The notes below the pieces were generated by a model. That model was not told the DNA's origin. It made no database searches and worked only from the letters and a program-made list of their open reading frames with translations. Below are positions 1-9,215 of a stretch of DNA of 10,452 nt, in pieces. Origin of the DNA: Cyclostephanos tholiformis (lineage: Eukaryota > Bacillariophyta > Thalassiosirophyceae > Thalassiosirales > Thalassiosiraceae); assembly GCA_036939975.1 (NCBI GenBank), contig JALLPB010001888.1:1-10452 (forward strand). The letters are read 5' to 3'. The position numbers and the translations under genes are program-made. Positions within the stretch are counted from its first letter, which is position 1. Every line of letters begins with the position of its first letter.

Positions 1-6
1 GCCGCG

Positions 7-356
7 CCCTCCTCCCAAAAGGGGGGAAGGGGGGGGGGGAATTATATCGACGTGCTGCGCCCCCCTCCCGAAATGGGGGAGGGGGCATATGATTCAATGA
101 TTTCGATGCGCCCTCCTCCTGAAAGGGGGGAAGGGGGGGAGAATGATATCAACACGCCGCACCCTTGTCCCGAAATGGTGGAGGGGGCATATTATTCAAT
201 GATGTCGATGCGTCCTTCTCCCAAAAGGGGGAAGGGGGGGGGGAATTATATTGATGCGCCATGCCCTCCTCTCGAAATGGGGGAGGGGGCATATGATTCA
301 ACATGTTGATGCCCTCCTCCCGAAATGGGGGAGGGGGAACGAAATGGGGGAGGGGG
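7..356. repeat. Minisatellite of ~51-bp hairpin-forming units
   Basis: Six or seven tandem units begin near 7, 60, 111, 162, 213, 264 and 312 (spacings 53, 51, 51, 51, 51, 48). Each unit opens with a C-rich run such as CCCTCCTCCC, then a GAAA or AAAA tetranucleotide, then a G-rich run such as TGGGGGAGGGGG, so each can fold as a short hairpin with a four-base loop. Two subtypes alternate: one ends in GAATTATAT-type sequence, the other in CATATGATTCAATGAT-type sequence, giving a higher-order period of about 102 bp. The last unit (from 312) is truncated and followed by a second GAAATGGGGGAGGGGG at 341-356. Because 51 is divisible by three, one plus-strand frame stays open through most of the array; I do not regard it as a gene. 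Confidence 0.9.
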
Positions 357-511
357 AAAATGATAAAATTTTAACCCGAGCCCCTGTTAGCCCTGTGCCT
401 TTTTCTCTTTTTTAACTGATGCCTTTTTTCCTGTTTTTGTCAACTGCTCACCTTTTTGCTTTTTGTTCATTCAGTTTCCAGTAAATAAGTAAATATCTTG
501 ATTATTTCACA
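357..511 (+). other. Pyrimidine-rich leader upstream of the hAT transposase
   Basis: This non-coding stretch lies between the minisatellite and the transposase start. From about 376 to 480 the plus strand is strongly pyrimidine-rich with several T5-T6 runs and ends in TTCATTCAG, which resembles a 3' splice site, so a 5'-UTR intron is possible; no donor is evident. At 480-494 lies AGTAAATAAGTAAAT, whose AGTAAATAA core recurs on the 3' side of the gene at 3803-3811. It may be part of the element's subterminal sequence. No TATA box or terminal inverted repeat could be defined. Confidence 0.4.
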
Positions 512-3500
512 ATGGAAGAAGAAAGCATGAATGATTCCAATGACCATGTTCAATTACCTCTCCCAATTCTCACCAGTATTTGGGATTGCCCGATGATGAA
601 CAAGGTAGTAATCCCAGGCTCTGCTGGAAACATGGTATCTGGTTGGACCTGTGGTTGGTGTCCAGTGGGTAGATCCCCTTTTAAAGGGGACAGTGCTCCA
701 AGAGCTCTGGCACACGTTGCCAAAGTTCCAGGTGAAAGCATTCGGTTTTGTGATGGTAACATTCCATTGCCAAAAATCAGGCAATATCGGGACCTCCACT
801 TATCCAAGATTCAGAATAAATGTGACAAGAACGCCCGCAAGACTGTACTCAACGACACCATCAGTAACCTTCAGGTGAGGACGCAAGAATCACTGGGAGG
901 TAAGCGCATGGGCAACAAGGATGGGGGAGTGGGAGGTGTACTTGAACCTCCACGCAAGCGATCCATGAATTCCTCTCCCCCAGATGAAGTATCAACATTT
1001 GGAAGCCTCTTCTCACACAAGGCTGAAAGGGGTCCACAAAAGCAGTTGAAGCTTTGTGCTAATGCCAATGTCATTGATCTGCATGCACCAGAGAAGTTGA
1101 ATATTGCAATTGCGGATTTCATTCATAGTAATTGTCTACCATTCTCATTAGCTGAAGACCCTAAGTTTTTGAAAGTAATCGAGATAGCCAAAACTGTTGG
1201 CCGGTACAATGCACCCACCCGGCAATCTATTGGGGGCCGGTACCTCAACGCCCTCCATGAAATCAACTGGAAGGAGCAGATGAAGAGCCTCTTGTGTGAA
1301 GCAAGTACTTTCGGGGTCACTGTCTTCGGTGATGGTGCAACAATAAAAACAGTTCCCCTGTTGAATGTCTTAGCTGCAGGAGTCAATAATCCTTTTGCAC
1401 TTCTAGACATTGTTGATTGCACAAATCATCTTGCACAAGGGGGAATGAAGGATGCGACACACATTGCAAACATCATCCATCCATTGATTGCTCAGTTGGA
1501 GTCTGAGACGGATGACCATAACCGACTGTGTGTTGGCATTGTTGATCTTGTTTTTTTCGATGGTGCGAGCAATGTTCAAAATGCTGGAGAACTACTGAGA
1601 GTTAAACACCCACGGATTACTGTGGGGCATGGTGCTGAGCATGTTGTCTCATTGTTCTTTTCTGATGTGTACAATAAGGCAAGTAAAATTTGGAATGTTG
1701 CTGCTAGGTTCAACATCATAGTACGTCCATATCTCATGCACAGCTTCTTGTTCACAGGTGCATGACTTTCAGATTATCTCGGAGTTTGCTAAGAAATGCC
1801 GCAACATTTGGGGATCTGTGCGTCACAAACCATCAGCAATGTTCAAGAAATACTCTGCTGAGCACAACAATGGCAGATCGATTGGCTTCATTAAGCCTTC
1901 TGAATGTAGAATGGCAGGAGAGCACATTGCACTGCTACGCCTGTTACGCCTTCGTAATGCTCTCAAGGCAACTGTGACATCAAAAGAGTTTATTGATCTT
2001 AAAGCATTTAAAGATGCCAGTGAGATTGTCATGATGGACGAATTCTGGGCTTACATTTTTGTGCTCTGCCGCGCTTTATATGCCCCAATGCGAGTCCTTC
2101 GCCTCGCAGATCAAAAAACACCTGCCATGGATAAGTTGTACTTCTACACACTGCAGACAGATATCATGTTACCAAAATATTTGAATGAATTAGAAAAACA
2201 GTCAAACTATTTCCTGACCACCACTACTGCCCGAGTCATGGGTAACATTCAATCAGCTGGAAACAGTAGTGGCTCTGATAATGATGAGGACGATGATGAT
2301 GGGCATGATGAATCAAGCACTGACACTGATAATGAAGAGGAAGATGATGCAAGGTGTGTATTGTGCATCTGATTCATCTTCTTACATTTAACTCATTTCT
2401 ACTAATTGGAAGTTCCTGTGTGATCTCAAATTGTGGTAGTGGCGGTGGAGCCTCAGCAAATCTGTGGAAGGGACATACTCTTGCTGATCAAGTGATGCGC
2501 TTTTGGTTGAAACGCAGAGAGAAACTGATCCATGATTACTCTCTTGCAGGATACATCTTATGTCCACATCCAACTATCATGGCACACGCTGTCATCAACA
2601 AGTCGACAATCCATGATGAAGCAGTGGAAAGGTTAATTACGAAGCTAATCCTTGACTCAAACTTGGTAGGAGAAGTGCGTAATACCTCAAGGGCAAGATT
2701 GATTGACACGTTCCTAACAGAGCATGGGGATTTCATTAACAAGAGGGGTGCCTTTGCTCGTGATAACATCTGGATTATGGCAAAGGAGCCAAACGTCTTG
2801 GCGTATCGTTGGCACCAGAAATATTCGTTGCCAGTAACTAAAGTATTGGGAAAGCTGGCATGCCTAGTCCTCTCAAAGATTTTGGGAATCGGAACGGCGG
2901 AAAGAAATTGGAAGCAGGTCAAGGCAGTCAAATCCGGACAACGAGTGAATACTACCATTGGCAAGACTACGAAGCAAGTTTTAATCTATGCCCAATATCA
3001 GCAGGCCAAGGCGCAAGCACGAATGAAAAATCGCGCCACAGCTGACAAATTGTGGGAAGACGAGGATTTCAGTACAATGAAGATGGATGAATACTGCAAG
3101 GACATCCGGGAGTCTCTCGAAGCTGAAGCAACCTGTATCCAAGTAAGACATGTTCGACTATGGTGTGAAGGCTGGGAAACTCATGTTGATGGAACGAGAG
3201 AAAATGCTAAGCTGAAGGAGCGTCTTGAGAAGAAGTACGTGAATCTGAAGCTTTACGACAAGGACAATAATGATAAGCTTTTGACTTGTAGAGAGGCATG
3301 CTTTGAGAAGGAGAGGGGAAATAACAGATATGTTATCTTTGCAGCGGCAGAAGAATATGATCCTGAAAAGGATGACAACGAGCCATCAAACTTTCCACTG
3401 TGGTCCCTTTTTGATATGGATGAGGCTCTTTATGATTGCATTCGTGAGTATTATACATCCAATCGAAATGAGGACCATGTAGAGCTGCATGAACCCTTTA

Positions 3501-3535
3501 CTGGGGTGGACAGCGATTATGAGGATGAGTTATAA
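512..3535 (+). CDS. hAT-superfamily transposase, three exons, apparently intact
   Basis: Proposed exons are 512-1678, 1758-2353 and 2440-3535, giving 952 residues ending in TAA. hAT transposases cut and paste DNA by an RNase H-like DD...E mechanism in the nucleus. Seen here: a BED-like zinc-finger region near residues 44-80 (GWTCGWC, then H68 and C80); a basic NLS-like PPRKRS at 146-151; a DUF659-like core with FGDGAT (Asp274) and VFFDGASN (Asp350), then GHGAEHVVSLFF; an acidic linker at about 559-587; and a C-terminal hAT dimerisation region with KLACLVLSK and TAERNW (Glu742, Trp744). Asp274, Asp350 and Glu742 are the probable catalytic triad. No internal stop or frameshift remains once the two introns are removed, unlike the decayed genes downstream. 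The ATG at 512 is the first in frame; an ATG at 527 is an alternative. The acidic C-terminal tail is unassigned. Family assignment comes from motif recognition, not a search. Confidence 0.85.
1679..1757 (+). other. Intron 1 of the hAT gene, GC-AG type
   Basis: The frame moves from positions congruent to 2 (mod 3) to positions congruent to 0 between exon 1 and exon 2. Splicing AAG|GCAAGT (donor at 1679) to TTCACAG|GTG (acceptor ending at 1757) removes 79 nt in phase 0. It joins DVYNK directly to VHDFQIISEFAKK. The resulting Asp-to-Ile/Trp spacing matches the equivalent helix of plant hAT transposases as I recall it (D-I-x19-I-Y). GCAAGT is the usual GC-donor context. A GT donor at 1721 (GTACGT, 37 nt) also restores the frame, but it would be unusually short and would insert 14 extra residues. 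Confidence 0.65.
2354..2439 (+). other. Intron 2 of the hAT gene, GT-AG type
   Basis: Donor AAG|GTGTGT at 2354 and acceptor TGGTAG|TGG ending at 2439 remove 86 nt in phase 2. The split codon reads AG|T (Ser588), followed by GGGASANLWKG. A strong branch-point match, TACTAAT, lies at about 2399-2405, some 34 nt before this acceptor. A closer AG ending at 2412 also keeps the frame but lies only a few bases after the branch point, so it is less likely. The intron falls just after the acidic linker. Confidence 0.75.
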
Positions 3536-3554
3536 TAAGACAAAAGGGAGGGGG

Positions 3555-3566
3555 TTAGGGTTAGGG
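3555..3566 (+). repeat. Interstitial telomere-like (TTAGGG)2
   Basis: Two perfect TTAGGG units lie 20 bp after the hAT stop codon, preceded by GGGAGGGGG. TTAGGG is a common telomere repeat, including in diatoms. Two units are few enough to arise by chance. Confidence 0.5.
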
Positions 3567-3599
3567 ATAGTAGCTTAATATCAATTACTATACTAGATT

Positions 3600-3812
3600 T
3601 ACGCACCTTTGATGTATGTACCTACATACCTTATTTTTTTACTTAAGTTTTACTGAATCTGGGTAAAAAGTAATTATTTTTACTGCCTCTGAAAGCACAT
3701 AAAGTTGGTAAAAAAGACTAAAGTAAAATGAGTAAAAAGAGTAAAGTAGGGATTTGCTAAGTAAAACTAAATTCCGGGACAAGTTTTTTTTTACTTACTT
3801 TTAGTAAATAAC
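3600..3812. repeat. AT-rich spacer with scattered AGTAAA/TTTACT motifs
   Basis: This spacer between the hAT gene and the minus-strand pseudogene has no supportable coding region. It contains many AGTAAA or GTAAAA motifs in both orientations. Examples are TTTTACTTAAGTTTTACT near 3640-3655, an imperfect hairpin GTAAAAAGTAATTATTTTTAC near 3664-3684, a run of AGTAAA copies at 3720-3770, and TTTTACTTACTTTTAGTAAA around 3789-3808. It may be the 3' subterminal region of the hAT element or a decayed miniature element; no clear terminal inverted repeat pair was found. Confidence 0.5.
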
Positions 3813-5435
3813 AACCTAGAGTGTAGCAGGCCAGAAGTGTGGATGATACTTGATTCTTCCAATCCCAGTTTTATATCCTTGAGTCCACTTTGGCGAGTCT
3901 CCCTCTCCCTCTGTATCTTGCCATATGCTGTTCAAATGCCTTGAGGACTGCAATGTGTGTGGTGGTATTTAGTCCCTGTTGGTGAATTGTTGAATTAGAT
4001 TCATCGTTATAGTTTAAATTAATAGTTCCTATTGAATTGTCCCTATTTCTGTACTTAGATGATTGGTACCGGCTTCTCTTCCCCCATGAGGAGTAAGCCA
4101 GTGCTCTTCTGGGACCGCAAGAATCCAATTGAGTGCCAATCCGCCCCCATACACTGTCCGCATGGTATTCACCCCCTCTCATGGATTCAGAGAAGGTGCT
4201 GTTGGTATCCATCCACCATCCACCACATGCACGTCCTCAACTGCCTCCTCACTTGGATGGGAAGCCATAGCAAATGGGGACTCCTTGGTCTTCATGGCTT
4301 CCTTGCTGGGATTTATGTGTGGTGGCATTGCTGGGCTGGGATTGGCTGTGAGGGCCAATTCTTCCCTTTTGCCGTCCTCCTCTTCCTCATCCTGATTGAA
4401 TGTGGGTTGGAGGTGATGGTTGTGGACTGTTGCAAAGCTTAGAGCATCCGCATTGAGGTCAAAGAGTGCCTCAGGCTTTTTGTCTGCTGTGCGCTTTGCA
4501 TTTTTCTTGCTAATTTCCTTTAGGCCAAAGGCATTATTCCACCAGGATGCCTTTTCTAGTTCTTTAGTGTCTGCCTCTTCCTTCTTCTTGTAGGAGGTGG
4601 TGATAGCCAGTGTGTCTGAGTCCCATTTGCAGTATTTAATCTCAGCTACCAGTGTGGCATTGCATGTCACCTTGAGTAGCTCTTTAATAAACTTCTTGGG
4701 GAGTGCTGCAATGGTTGTAAGGTAGTAGAAAAATGGCAACTTTTTTGTTCAACATGTGGACCATTTGTTCAGCCTCTTCACATGCTGGAATGATTGCGAG
4801 GGTCGGGCCCATTTCCTCTGTCTGATAGAGTTCTGCAAAAAGTGAGAATTTGTCTACTTGCATTTTAATGTAGCTGAAAAGTACCATCCTTAGAGATACC
4901 TTTCCTCTGGGTGCTACCTCCCCATCAATCATGTCAATGCTGATTATTGTCTTGCTGGTCATTGAGCTTTGATAGCCTGCATTCTTCATCATGCACCTGA
5001 CTATCTTCTTTATCTCTCCTGGGGTTGAACTATTGTCCATCTCCTTGCTCAGACAAGCTTGTTTTCCAAGAAAAAGAGCAAGGACATTGCACTCTTTTGC
5101 GAATTGGATGAGGCCATTGAAGTAGGCTTCATCTTCTGGGTCCGTTTTGATGTGGAGGACTTTTCTTTTCTCCTTCACATGGTAAGGGAGTTTGTCAAGT
5201 GCAGAGGTATTGAAACCTTTCAAGCACAGGACCTGGGTGTGAATCAAGATTCCTGGGATAGGTGGTGCACTATATTCATTGTCATCTTCTAGCACGACCA
5301 TCCTCTCATGTACCTTAATGCTGCTAGCATTGCAGAGGATCAAATTGATGATTTTAAGGATGATATGATACGGTGTTCCCCATGTAGACAAAAGAGAGAG
5401 CAAGTACCACCTTGCTCTCCTGGGACTGACGGTCC

Positions 5436-5893
5436 TTTACTTGTAGTTTTCCTCCACTGTTTGCCTTCCACTCCATCCTAATTCCATTGATTAGATTTCT
5501 GGGAGGTATTTCAGTTGCAATGGTAATTGTGAAGTACACTATCAGGTCCTGGTATAATTCTTCTTTTGTCATGGTATCCCTGTGTTGCTGAGCTTTCTTG
5601 GTGGGGTTGTGCTCTCCTGCTTTTCAGTCCTTCTTCTTTTCAAAGATCCTATTCCTGGATGTGTTTTACTTGTAGTTTCCCTCCACTGTTTGGCTTCCAC
5701 TCCATCCTAATTCCATTGATTAGATTTCTGGGGGGTATTTTGGTTGCAATGGCTATCGTGAAGTACACTATCAGGTCCTGGTATAATTCTTCTTTTGTCG
5801 TGGTATTCCTGTGTTGCTGAACTTTCTTGTCAGAGTTTGTGCTCTCCTGCTTTTCAGTCCTTCTTCTTTTTGAATATCCTATTTCTGGATGTG
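5436..5893. repeat. Tandem duplication, 229-bp unit, inside the minus-strand pseudogene
   Basis: Copy 1 (5436-5664) and copy 2 (5665-5893) both begin TTTACTTGTAGTTT and end in a TCCTATTxCTGGATGTG sequence. By eye they differ at about 20 positions, roughly 90% identity, with a 1-bp length difference. Both encode, on the minus strand, the segment KEELYQDLIVYFT through GGKLQVK, so the coding segment is repeated head to tail. The unit is not a multiple of three, so the duplication itself breaks the reading frame. The divergence shows it is not recent. Confidence 0.92.
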
Positions 5894-6933
5894 CAAGCAT
5901 ATTGCCTGAGGTGCATGAAGTTTACGGGGACTTCATCTACCACTGTGAGAGCTTGGGGTTCTTCGTTGTCTCATCATGCTTAAGTGGTGTGAGCAAGAAG
6001 TTGGGATTGAGGATCTGTCCATTTGCAAGGAGCAGCTTGATCAACGATATAAATTCCTTTGGCTATCTTTTTTGTAAGGGCAATGGATGCTTCCACATAA
6101 GTGCATGGGTAGAAGTGCTTGTGTATGGTCTAAATAACACTAAAGCACTTGTTGGTGTACCTGTTACTATCCCTCACAGCGCTTGGTACATCGGTACTAT
6201 TGTTTTTCTTCTTGTGATCATCTTGCAGGCCTCTTTTGCTTGTCTGGCCTTTGCCATTTCAGCAAGGAACGCTCCCCTGCACTTTCCATCTCAAACAGGT
6301 GGTTGGGGCTAATGCCATACCTTGTTGGAGCTTCTGCTTCTTCTGCATTGGTCCAGCAGTTGTCTGCTTTCTGGGTGTGGGTGATTGGTTCTGTCCCTTC
6401 TTCTTTGTCCATGGTATTGATGGTCATTACCTCATATGCTGATAGTGTGGAGATTATGTCATCATTGTTGTTGGGGGGGAGACTGTGACCATGCCCGTAT
6501 TTTCTTTTGTTTTTTTATGATCAGACTTTTTTCTCTCTCTTCATCTGCGCACTTTTCTTTGGCCCGTTGCTTCTTCTTAAGTCTTGTTTCTTTTTCTTGA
6601 GGGCAACTTGCATCTGCAGATCATCTACCATGGAGTCGTTCTTTTTCTTGAGAGTGGTGTGGCTATGAGTGTTGTGCACTGAAGCTTTTGTCATGATGGG
6701 TGCTGACAAATGTGTCATCAATGTATGAGAGTAGGGTGGTATTTTTGAGTTTGCTGGTGAGGGAGTAGAGCCAGAGCACAGGCAAGGTTTTGTGGCCTTG
6801 ATAGATGCTGTGATTGTGGGTGGTGATTGGAGAGGGTTGAGGATCAGTGTGGTGGGTTGGGGTCTTGCTATGGGTGATTGTGTTTCCTTGTTGCATCTGG
6901 CTTGATTTATGGGGCTGGGATGTGTTGGCTCAT

Positions 6934-6946
6934 TGTGTGTGTGTGT
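6934..6946 (+). repeat. (TG)n microsatellite
   Basis: About six TG dinucleotides, at the 5' limit of the minus-strand open frame, where they encode the first Thr-His residues. Its presence makes that N-terminus less certain. Confidence 0.7.
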
Positions 6947-6949
6947 CAT

Positions 6950-7453
6950 ATGCTAGTTAAAGCAGGGGTGGAATAAATGACAGCAGATAGTTTCTCATCT
7001 TATTTGGAAGGGTTGGGTATCTTTTGTTGGGGTTTCTTTTTTATGAACTTGTGGTCTTAGTTTCTTGTGGGTGTTTGGTTGTCTTGGAAGTGTGATTAGA
7101 AGTTTGGTGGGAATTTATTTCTTTCTAGTATTTGTTGAATTCGTCCCATAGGGCTCTCTTGGAGCATGGTGTTTCAGTTTTGTTTTGTGTTTTGAGGTCT
7201 GGCAGTTAGAAATGAGTAGATATGTGCCATTTTATGGTCCTGCTGAGTCCAATCTGCACCATTTTTTCATCTGGTATATTAAAAAATTCAATGGTGCTGC
7301 AGGTGATGATTATATATTGACAGCGAATGGCTTATTTTTGCATTGGCTGTTGTCAATGGTTTAATTGTTTAGGGGTGAGGCCAGCTTTGGAATTCCTCTG
7401 TAGGATTTGGAATGTTTAGCCAAAAGCAAATCTTCTCAAATAATTTTTGAGAT
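6950..7453. other. Spacer between divergent decayed genes
   Basis: No coding region can be supported on either strand. The plus strand is T/G-rich in the first half. Between 7317 and 7363 an imperfect inverted repeat, TTGACAGCGAATGG and CATTGGCTGTTGTCAA, could form a hairpin with a 3-nt bulge; an AT-rich TATATATT lies just before it at 7311-7318. If the two flanking pseudogenes came from one element, this would be its bidirectional promoter region, and the missing N-terminal part of the integrase (a zinc-binding domain would be expected) has decayed beyond recognition here. Confidence 0.4.
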
Positions 7454-8040
7454 AGATTTCAGATTGACCTCATTGACTGTTGGAAATTGAGGAAGCATGA
7501 CCCCTTTGGTGAGCTTATGTGCTGGGTCACGACCCTCAAGGATCATACCACAGGATTAATTGACTCTGCTCTGCCAAGGAAGCACCCTAACTTGGTTGTG
7601 TACAAACCAAAGAGATTTTTGGCCTGATTGGATACCCCAAGATTTTCCACACTGACTATGGCAAGAGTTTGCTGTGAAGACCATCCTTCAGTTGCTTTGT
7701 CAATTGAATCCAAACATTGTTGCTGTCACAGGTTGGCCAATACCCCCTCATGATCAAGGGTCTGCGAAAAATATAAAGCCCAGGTGAAGAGGGTATTGGG
7801 AAGTGTTCTTACAGAGTGCTGCTTGGCCAGACAAAACCCCAACTGGACTGAGGTCCTTGGGAGTGTTGATGCAGTGATCAACTCACAGTGTGGTCAAAGG
7901 AAACATGATGTTTCTGGCTTTAAAGCTGTATTTATTCAGGTATATGACCATCCTCTAACCTGTTCCAAGGAAGAGGCATGCTGGTGCTGGACCATTGATG
8001 ACAGGATGAAGGTTACCAGTGAGCCTGACTTCAAATATTA
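7454..8040 (+). other. rve-type integrase core remnant
   Basis: Integrases of this DDE fold join element DNA to target DNA. The frame-2 piece begins RFQIDLIDCW, where the Asp of QIDLID fits the first catalytic Asp, and continues LKDHTTGLID. After a shift in a T5 run (7616-7620) frame 1 reads GLIGYPKIFHTDYGKS, with the second Asp at codon 7654-7656. After a shift near 7667 frame 0 reads NPNIVAVTGWP and HDQGS. After a shift at 7764-7765 frame 2 resumes with Glu at 7766-7768, then QVKRVLGSVL, NPNWTEVLGSVDAVINSQ and CWTIDDRMKV. All three catalytic acids therefore survive, but in three different frames. Confidence 0.8.
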
Positions 8041-8734
8041 TGTGAGGCGAACCTATCATACTCAAGACACTCAAGACAATGATGACAAACAGGAAGATGA
8101 AATCAATGACTCCAGGTACTTTTCAAGTGATGATCTTTGTGTTGAGGAGACGGAGGAGGTGGAGGACTCTTACCTTGATGTCAATCTATTTGATGATACA
8201 GGTCTCAAATTACCCCCAGAGTATATTCCAACTGTTGATGATCAATTGAAATCTCCAGAAGAACTGTTTGAAGGTGATATTGAAGGAACTGATGTTGATC
8301 TCTTTGAGGATGTCCAAGTTGGTTTCACCACCATCATTTTCTCCTGTCCAAGACACTAACAAAACTGCTATCTGTTTTGGTCCAAATTGTGTTGACTTAT
8401 GCTTCATCCACAACATCTTCTCTTTAAGTTCTCTTCCATGGCTGATAAGAAGTGTAACCACACATGGACTACAATCAACTTGAGCAGGACTGGAGAATAT
8501 TTTGTGTTCCCATCTTCCTTTTTCCATCAAGATTATTTTCAGAAGAATACCAAGAAGGTGGTGTTGACTGCACAACTTTTTGCATCATCCAATGGGTCCT
8601 CTCCTAACCAACCAGGTAGATACTTGTCCTCGAAGAACAAGATGAATGCTACTGACCATGGCATGTTGACATATGACATGCCAACACTGGATTACGATGC
8701 TTAGGAGACAATCTTCAAGAATTCATGGTCACAG

Positions 8735-9215
8735 TCTAAGATGGTTTGGACATGGACATCAAGAAGTGGAAGAACCACATCATTCACATCCTCAAGTATT
8801 ATACCTTGAAACCACTTGATGTATAGTGCAAGACATCTATCACCACAAAAAGCACATTCAGAACCAAGGAAGAAGGGACGAAAGAAGTGGAAGAAGGCAA
8901 CAGATCATGGAGATGTCTTTCCAGTTGGAGCTACATCCTGAGCAAGACTGGCAAGATTGGACAGTTCATAATGACCTTGACATTCTTCAAACTGATGGAT
9001 GTTCCTATGGACCCATTGCCTGTGCCAAACTCACGGAGATATTGGGTGTTCTTGAGCCGGGTTGTATGGCTACTATTTAGGACTATCCTGGAGGGTATTG
9101 CCCTGTTGTCATGGAATACTGCCAATGGTTAATGATCAAGTACAACAAGGAAATCTTTTTCCCAGTGAAGAGAGACCAGCTAAGACAAGGTCCTTCATTG
9201 ATGGTCTCAAGGTAA
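8735..9215 (+). other. Ulp1/C48-like cysteine protease remnant, catalytic Cys replaced by Tyr
   Basis: Frame 1 reads DGLDMDIKKWKNHIIHILKYY, the type of segment that follows the His/Asp strands in Ulp1-like (C48) proteases. After a shift near 8920, frame 0 reads LQTDGCSYGPIACAKLTEI. In C48 proteases the oxyanion Gln is followed six residues later by the catalytic Cys (Q-x5-C-G). Here the Gln is codon 8988-8990 and the equivalent position, codon 9006-9008 (TAT), is Tyr. TGT to TAT is a single G-to-A change. An in-frame TAG at 9078-9080 interrupts the helix region, which continues as PVVMEYCQWLMIKYNKEIF. The N-terminal part with the catalytic His is not visible, so a deletion before 8735 is likely. 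Confidence 0.6.

Larger units (their letters stand above)
3871..6949 (-). pseudogene. Decayed gene of an uncharacterised repeat-associated algal protein family
   Basis: Read 5' to 3' on the minus strand, similar pieces follow one another in different frames. First is a Pro/Ser/Thr-rich then Lys-rich N-terminal part (6949-6524), separated by TGA-TCA-TAA from a same-frame piece (to 6218). Next, near 6170-5895, come NRYTNKCF, LTKKIAKGIYIVDQ and EVPVNFMHLRQY, with several stops. Then KEELYQDLIVYFT...IRMEWK...GGKLQVK appears twice (5900-5649 and 5572-5354). A longer globular piece follows (5403-4684; SLRMVLFSYIKM, FAELYQTEEMGP). Last are a Trp/charged stretch (4739-4179) and the C-terminus (4212-3871). 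At least one single-base shift sits in a T5 run near 4725. I recognise the order of these blocks from memory as a multicopy diatom hypothetical family of unknown function; I assign no activity. The N-terminal boundary is uncertain. Stops, shifts and a duplication indicate a pseudogene. Confidence 0.7.

Noticed and set aside
52..309. An open frame of 85 residues with repeated RPPPE-GEG peptides.
   Set aside because: It lies wholly within the minisatellite and is open because the unit length is a multiple of three. There is no supporting start context, domain or splice evidence.
1721..1757. A 37-nt GT-AG intron in the hAT gene.
   Set aside because: It restores the frame, but it is very short and inserts 14 residues where the plant hAT transposases I recall have none. 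The GC-AG intron at 1679-1757 gives gap-free spacing. Kept as an alternative.
2354..2412. A shorter version of intron 2 using the AG at 2411-2412.
   Set aside because: The frame is kept, but the acceptor lies only about 7 nt after the best branch-point match, too close for normal splicing.
5827..6312. A 161-residue plus-strand frame with hydrophobic stretches that looks like a membrane protein.
   Set aside because: It is the complement of the minus-strand pseudogene, and T-rich antisense of Lys/Glu-rich coding sequence gives false hydrophobic frames. Conserved family blocks are on the minus strand.
7610..7770. Programmed ribosomal frameshifting in the integrase.
   Set aside because: Three shifts within 160 bp in different directions, plus several further shifts and stops downstream, fit decay better than a programmed signal.
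8887..9132. A small hydrophobic protein of 81 residues.
   Set aside because: It overlaps the protease segment, whose conserved Q-T-D-G...GPIA sequence is in the neighbouring frame. Only its beginning belongs to the pseudogene path.
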